From Marinoscillum sp040222955 (lineage in GTDB: Bacteria > Bacteroidota > Bacteroidia > Cytophagales > Cyclobacteriaceae): 64,000 nucleotides of DNA. Below, in pieces: positions 61,901-64,000 of the stretch. Where the stretch lies: the NCBI RefSeq assembly GCF_040222955.1, contig NZ_JAVKCA010000007.1:62001-126000 (forward strand), given 5' to 3'. Each line of letters starts with the position of its first letter. Within the stretch, counting starts at the first letter, position 1. A model generated the notes under the pieces. It saw only the letters and a list, made by a program, of their open reading frames with translations, searched no databases and had not been told where the DNA came from. The position numbers were made by a program, and so were the translations under genes.

Positions 61901-62478
61901 CGGACGCTGTGAGCTATGAAACAACCTTGTTTGGGCAAGGGTTACTCACCTACTCACTGTTGTTCGGCATGAAAGGTGCGGCACTCCATGAAGACGGGTT
62001 TGTGGATGTGATGGATCTCTTTCAGTTTGCAGCCAATAAGGTGCCTGAACTGGCCGAGGAAATCGGAGGAATCCAAAAACCCGAAATCAGAATGCCGGAA
62101 GACGGAAAGAGTTTTGATATAGGTAAACTATCAGTAGCATCCCGAGAGAAGATTGCAATTAAAGCACCAAAACCGGTGTATGTTCATAGTCGTTTTCAGG
62201 ATGAAAGTGCTATCTATGATCGACTCGGAGTGAGTGATCTGATGGATAGCAAACTAGTGGAGCTCAGCAAATCAAAAGATGCCCCTATTGTTTTTGTGGA
62301 TGACAAGAATTTCAGTGGAGCCACAATCATCAGTGGTAGATACAGCGAAGCAGGTGACCTCATCCGCGCAAGGGTCAGCCAGATTAAAAAAGGATCAGAA
62401 CCCCGGGAAGTAAACCTGGAAGCTGTGAACATCGATCAGCTGACAGAGCGTGTGATCGAATTGATTTCTGAGGATTGA
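58942..62478 (+). CDS. Secreted WD40-repeat protein with C-terminal caspase-like (C14) domain
   Basis: A 1178-residue exported protein (signal peptide 1-20, SSVVAQ). Residues about 25-620 form WD40-type beta-propeller blades (GHTRRVVDMTVSPGQKWMAS, VKLWDFSSG, LTLWSDNG, IKVMDLTG, INIWDIES). A beta domain spans about 690-790. The caspase-like domain starts near 799 (HLFAIIAGSSDYAG) and has an intact dyad: H888 in YLSGHG and C946 in IIDACHSG. The last 120 residues are less clear. No lipobox, so periplasmic or secreted. Substrate and activator unknown. It ends with no gap to the convergent Cys-rich lipoprotein gene. Confidence 0.9.
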   Translation: MRSLASLLLYFTAFSSVVAQEIELIIPLGHTRRVVDMTVSPGQKWMASIDGSTEVKLWDFSSGKELYHLHHQQSVNAISYHPVAQWLVSGDDSGQLTLWSDNGLKTWTIQAHDKKIEQVQFTQSGDTLVTVSANKIGIWNTPTGSEITQWPSPIESIESLCILENRLIIGGGQGDLALINLTTGKVINKQKVSEARIGSITSDQTSVFLGTDAGELIKVDLKAFNLSKSTPFSLRNYRVVLDPIQNRVFACGRDASENVQVFDSKTMEARPLPFEIHEDKTSEPFKFGLRAMTVADTLLFIADYQQVIRTYDLKNGQWTDPVFRGTAAAVYDLAVNRSGNQLAIASGHGAIKVMDLTGTQQDITLKGSESGTRAIDFHPVNPVIAAYGMDEQIRVLNLISREEIFTLKAKGEYSSTPITFDPTGNYILRKSSDSDFDFYQFKSKTPKNLKVKDGQQYEFSPDGRRLIFQTPTGLSIYDPITLKVIKEVPLREIQDLSISDQGLTAALLRDNQTIHVFDKDYQKISTLTLGAGGQSDKIYWSPDGKYLIGIRNSIKRAESGPDFRIKIIDAKDGQVVSTLDGHAGFTSSVAFVNGYLLSSAVDGKINIWDIESAKKPLKGSLVPLEDDQYVITTPKGLFDATPRAMDQLHYVKDGRIVALSQMKSAYYEPHLLSKLLGLNTEPVRTAADLSGVALYPELSLDHPLKNNGKLGINLNNSGGGIGRVIIMINGKEVSSDVRGASVIDESSVEIDYDITNHPFLYTDRVNKVSIKAYNSDGTLSSEEKSLYIFGEEKNTITPHLFAIIAGSSDYAGDALDLKYAAKDAADLAHAIELSAQEYLGAENTHITLLTTDQEEAFWPTKQNIRSAFEAYSKQAKANDVLLVYLSGHGVNQGGENSDFYYLTCSAESGDMNNSVIREKAAIASSEFTEYIKSVPALKQILIIDACHSGRLASSLATSRSAMSSTQIRALERMKDRTGLFVLAGSAADAVSYETTLFGQGLLTYSLLFGMKGAALHEDGFVDVMDLFQFAANKVPELAEEIGGIQKPEIRMPEDGKSFDIGKLSVASREKIAIKAPKPVYVHSRFQDESAIYDRLGVSDLMDSKLVELSKSKDAPIVFVDDKNFSGATIISGRYSEAGDLIRARVSQIKKGSEPREVNLEAVNIDQLTERVIELISED

Positions 62479-62682
62479 TTACTGGCAAATGACGCAGTTT
62501 CCTGACTCGTTGCTCTCACAGTCACTCAACGTGGAGTAGCAGCCACCATCTAGGGTTCCATAGGGCGCATCATCTGAACAATGGGTACAGCCCTGCTCAT
62601 CATCATCTCCACAGGAAATGGTGAGTGCTGCAATAGCAAATGTGCCTACAAGGGCGAAAAGTCTCAAAGTCTTATTGGTCAT
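62479..62682 (-). CDS. Six-cysteine mini-lipoprotein, copy 1
   Basis: A 67-residue lipoprotein (lipobox TISC, Cys24). The mature 44 residues start CGDDDEQGC and hold six further Cys in the order CxxC-x12-C-x6-C-x7-CxxC. The paralogue at 62724-62930 has the same layout. The two CxxC pairs suggest either a bound metal or three disulfides. Last gene of the operon read from 63906 leftward; 41 nt after copy 2. Its stop abuts the stop of the convergent caspase gene. Confidence 0.75.
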   Translation of the reverse strand: MTNKTLRLFALVGTFAIAALTISCGDDDEQGCTHCSDDAPYGTLDGGCYSTLSDCESNESGNCVICQ

Positions 62683-62723
62683 ATCGTGGTTTCTCGGAGG
62701 TTAAAAATATGTCAATCCTATCA

Positions 62724-62930
62724 TCAATTACAAATGACACAGTCACCCTTTTCGCCAGCTTCGCATTCTTCTATGGTCTCGTAGCAGTCGTCAGAACCAA
62801 AAACCGACCAAACAGCATCATCAGGGCACCCGGCGCAGGTACCAGTCACATCATCATCCCCACAATGAGAAAAGATGATAAGACAAGCCACAGCCAGAAA
62901 GACCAGAAAACGTTTAGAATAAATCCGCAT
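62724..62930 (-). CDS. Six-cysteine mini-lipoprotein, copy 2
   Basis: A 68-residue lipoprotein (lipobox IFSHC, Cys23 by this start). After the lipid Cys comes GDDDVTGTC, then CxxC-x13-C-x6-C-x7-CxxC. Identical tail logic (CVIC) and DDA and CYxT positions to copy 1. The ATG is at 62928-62930; a GTG three bases upstream is not needed. It shares 1 nt with the stop of the upstream gene (TGATG), so it is co-translated with it. Confidence 0.75.
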   Translation of the reverse strand: MRIYSKRFLVFLAVACLIIFSHCGDDDVTGTCAGCPDDAVWSVFGSDDCYETIEECEAGEKGDCVICN

Positions 62931-63295
62931 CACATTGCCTTTCTATCACTACCAGACTCCTTATTCTTCCCTTTGGCCTTTTCCATCGGCTTCTTAGCCT
63001 TCATGATCAACTGACCAGTTGCCTTTTCCAGAAGGCCTCCATTGCCACTGTAGTCATAACCCATGCTTTTTACTTCCTTCACCACCCGGGCGTATTCTTC
63101 TACTGTAGCAGGATTGAATGGGCTTCCTCCCTGTAAATAGATGGCCTCCACTATCCCCAGGCTCCTTTTGAGCAATTGAAACAGTTTCCTCTCATCACCG
63201 TCTTCGGTCTTCATCACCTCCTGGCTATAAACTTCAGGAATCAATTCTTTGAGCCGCTCAAAGTGCTCCGCGAGTATTTGGTTTTTATCATTCAT
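62930..63295 (-). CDS. Small helical protein with Lys-rich tail, unknown function
   Basis: A 121-residue cytoplasmic protein, mostly helical (EHFERLKELIPEVYSQEVMK, then RKLFQLLKRSLGIVEAIYL). No domain recognised. The C-terminal 30 residues are Lys-rich (KAKKPMEKAKGKNKES). The segment encoding KKPMxKAK is nearly identical in DNA to a segment in the partial gene at the right edge. Overlaps neighbours by 1 nt at both ends (TGATG). Confidence 0.65.
   Translation of the reverse strand: MNDKNQILAEHFERLKELIPEVYSQEVMKTEDGDERKLFQLLKRSLGIVEAIYLQGGSPFNPATVEEYARVVKEVKSMGYDYSGNGGLLEKATGQLIMKAKKPMEKAKGKNKESGSDRKAM
62973..62995 (-). repeat. 23-nt direct repeat, copy A (copy B at 63949-63971)
   Basis: The two copies agree at 22 of 23 positions (plus strand TTGGCCTTTT, then C or T, then CATCGGCTTCTT). 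Both encode KKPM(E/K)KAK-type Lys-rich tails, about 980 nt apart. Confidence 0.55.
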
Positions 63296-63906
63296 CAGGC
63301 AAAAGATTTTAAGGTTTTTATTAGCTCAGAAGCGATTTTATGATCGTTGTCTGGTGATCTAATGATGTATTGATCAATGGCATCAATGGCCTCTTTATAT
63401 TTTTTTAGCGAAATCAGTACCAGGCCGAGATTGTAGTAACCATTCGGGAAATCCGGGTCGATGTTGATGGACACCTCATAATGCGTTTTCGCCAGTGGGA
63501 AATTTCCCATATCAGAGTACACATTGGCGAGGTTATAATGGGCTTCAAAATGCCGGGGATTGAGCTCCAGGCACTTAGTCAGGTAGTCAATACTCTTGGC
63601 GAGCTCGTTCTGCTGAGATTTTAGGATACCAAGATTGCAATAAGCATCTACCACTGACTGATCATGCTGAATGGCCAAAAGATAGTATTTTTCCGCCTCG
63701 GGATCATTTTGTTCATCTAAAGACAAAGCCTCTTCAAAGAAGCTGTCTGACTGAGGCAAACTCACCAGGCGCCCTTCTTTGGCAGGACCGGCAAACAGGT
63801 TCATTTGACCATAATCCTCCAGATCGGGTCGCCTTTTCTTTCTCTTTACTTTCTTGGGCCCTAGCTTTTCTGGTGGGGTTACTGGAAATTTGATCACTCT
63901 GGCCAT
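63295..63906 (-). CDS. Tetratricopeptide-repeat protein
   Basis: A 203-residue cytoplasmic protein. After a basic N-terminus (KKVKRKKRRP, residues 18-27) there are TPR units, e.g. VVDAYCNLGILKSQQNELAK, HFEAHYNLANVYSDMGNFPL and FPNGYYNLGLVLISLKKYKE (about residues 80-180). TPR proteins mediate protein contacts. Starts by overlapping the upstream partial gene (TAATG) and ends sharing 1 nt with the next gene. Partner unknown. Confidence 0.85.
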   Translation of the reverse strand: MARVIKFPVTPPEKLGPKKVKRKKRRPDLEDYGQMNLFAGPAKEGRLVSLPQSDSFFEEALSLDEQNDPEAEKYYLLAIQHDQSVVDAYCNLGILKSQQNELAKSIDYLTKCLELNPRHFEAHYNLANVYSDMGNFPLAKTHYEVSINIDPDFPNGYYNLGLVLISLKKYKEAIDAIDQYIIRSPDNDHKIASELIKTLKSFA

Positions 63907-64000
63907 TAGCTAGCCTTTCGTTTCTTTTTGGTTTCTTCCACTTCTTTCTTGGCCTTTTTCATCGGCTTCTTGTCTGCCTTGGCCTGCTCGATACTTTGCT
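63906..64000 (-). CDS. Lys-rich C-terminal tail of a protein running off the right edge
   Basis: About 31 residues are readable on the minus strand before a TAA at 63906-63908: a Lys/Glu-rich tail with KKPMKKAKKEVEETKKKRK. No domain can be assigned. It shares 1 nt with the TPR start codon, so it is the first known gene of this operon. The tail contains direct repeat copy B. Confidence 0.6.
   Translation of the reverse strand, partial: QSIEQAKADKKPMKKAKKEVEETKKKRKAS
63949..63971 (-). repeat. 23-nt direct repeat, copy B (copy A at 62973-62995)
   Basis: 22 of 23 nt identical to copy A; encodes a KKPMKKAK-like stretch in the right-edge partial gene. Confidence 0.55.

Noticed and set aside
1..64000. 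CRISPR array, insertion sequence, prophage, integron, tRNA or rRNA gene
   Set aside because: No spaced identical repeats, transposase or integrase reading frame, terminal repeats, cloverleaf or rRNA-like stretch was seen.

Overview
The window is a chromosomal segment of a Bacteroidota bacterium, most likely of the order Cytophagales and probably free-living or marine. Supporting signs are a T9SS-type C-terminal sorting domain on a secreted subtilase, many lipoproteins and secreted proteins with Bacteroidota-style signal peptides, family types typical of the phylum (DUF2911, PadR plus large FtsX permease, ABCG transporter with a helical N-terminus, DUF4956, SMUG2-like glycosylase), weak Shine-Dalgarno sequences, and repeated TAnnTTTG -7 elements upstream of start codons. 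I see no tRNA, rRNA, CRISPR array, insertion sequence or prophage. Genes are tightly packed: many neighbours overlap by 1-14 nt and several tail-to-tail pairs are separated by 0-4 nt. Genus and species cannot be decided from the sequence alone.

Layout. 1-7.8 kb: RNA metabolism and cold-shock block (two DEAD-box helicases, a cold-shock protein, an ABC-F ATPase, a small lysine-rich protein resembling the detached N-terminus of larger cold-shock proteins), plus FloA. 7.8-12.8 kb: exonuclease/GIY-YIG fusion, YaaA, an enoyl-CoA hydratase, a glycerol facilitator and a GNAT-like acyltransferase. 12.8-16.7 kb: two secreted proteases (T9SS subtilase and HEIGH-motif metalloprotease lipoprotein) divergently transcribed around a 24-bp palindrome. 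16.8-22.4 kb: DUF2911 protein, a polyphosphate-glucokinase-like ROK kinase, FadD and a 2-hydroxyacid dehydrogenase in one operon, a stand-alone IF2-N-like protein, and a fatty-acid hydroxylase. 22.5-27.5 kb: a compact five-gene operon of envelope proteins of unknown function, centred on an 807-residue protein with three repeated WW-box/leucine-rich-repeat modules. 27.7-33.3 kb: small unknowns, a GH13 alpha-amylase lipoprotein, a degenerate receiver-domain protein beside a LuxR-type response regulator, CvfB, and a cyclophilin. 33.3-39.8 kb: an export operon (DUF4956, membrane-fusion protein, TolC-like protein), a hydrolase/Rieske pair, and TypA. 39.9-48.3 kb: a VOC protein pair, a propeller protein, a MacA/MacB-permease/TolC-like operon lacking an ATPase, an aldose epimerase and a lipoprotein. 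48.4-58.9 kb: ABCG-like transporter, a GH13 homologue whose three catalytic residues are all replaced, RluE, a SMUG2-like glycosylase, an MBL hydrolase, a glycosyltransferase, and a PadR/FtsX pair. 58.9-64 kb: a secreted WD40-caspase protein facing an operon with two Cys-rich mini-lipoproteins.

The best candidates for undescribed biology are the five-gene WW-LRR envelope operon, the DUF4956 export operon, the catalytically replaced GH13 protein, the pseudo-receiver beside the LuxR regulator, and the tandem six-cysteine lipoproteins. Most other genes are ordinary core or accessory genes.
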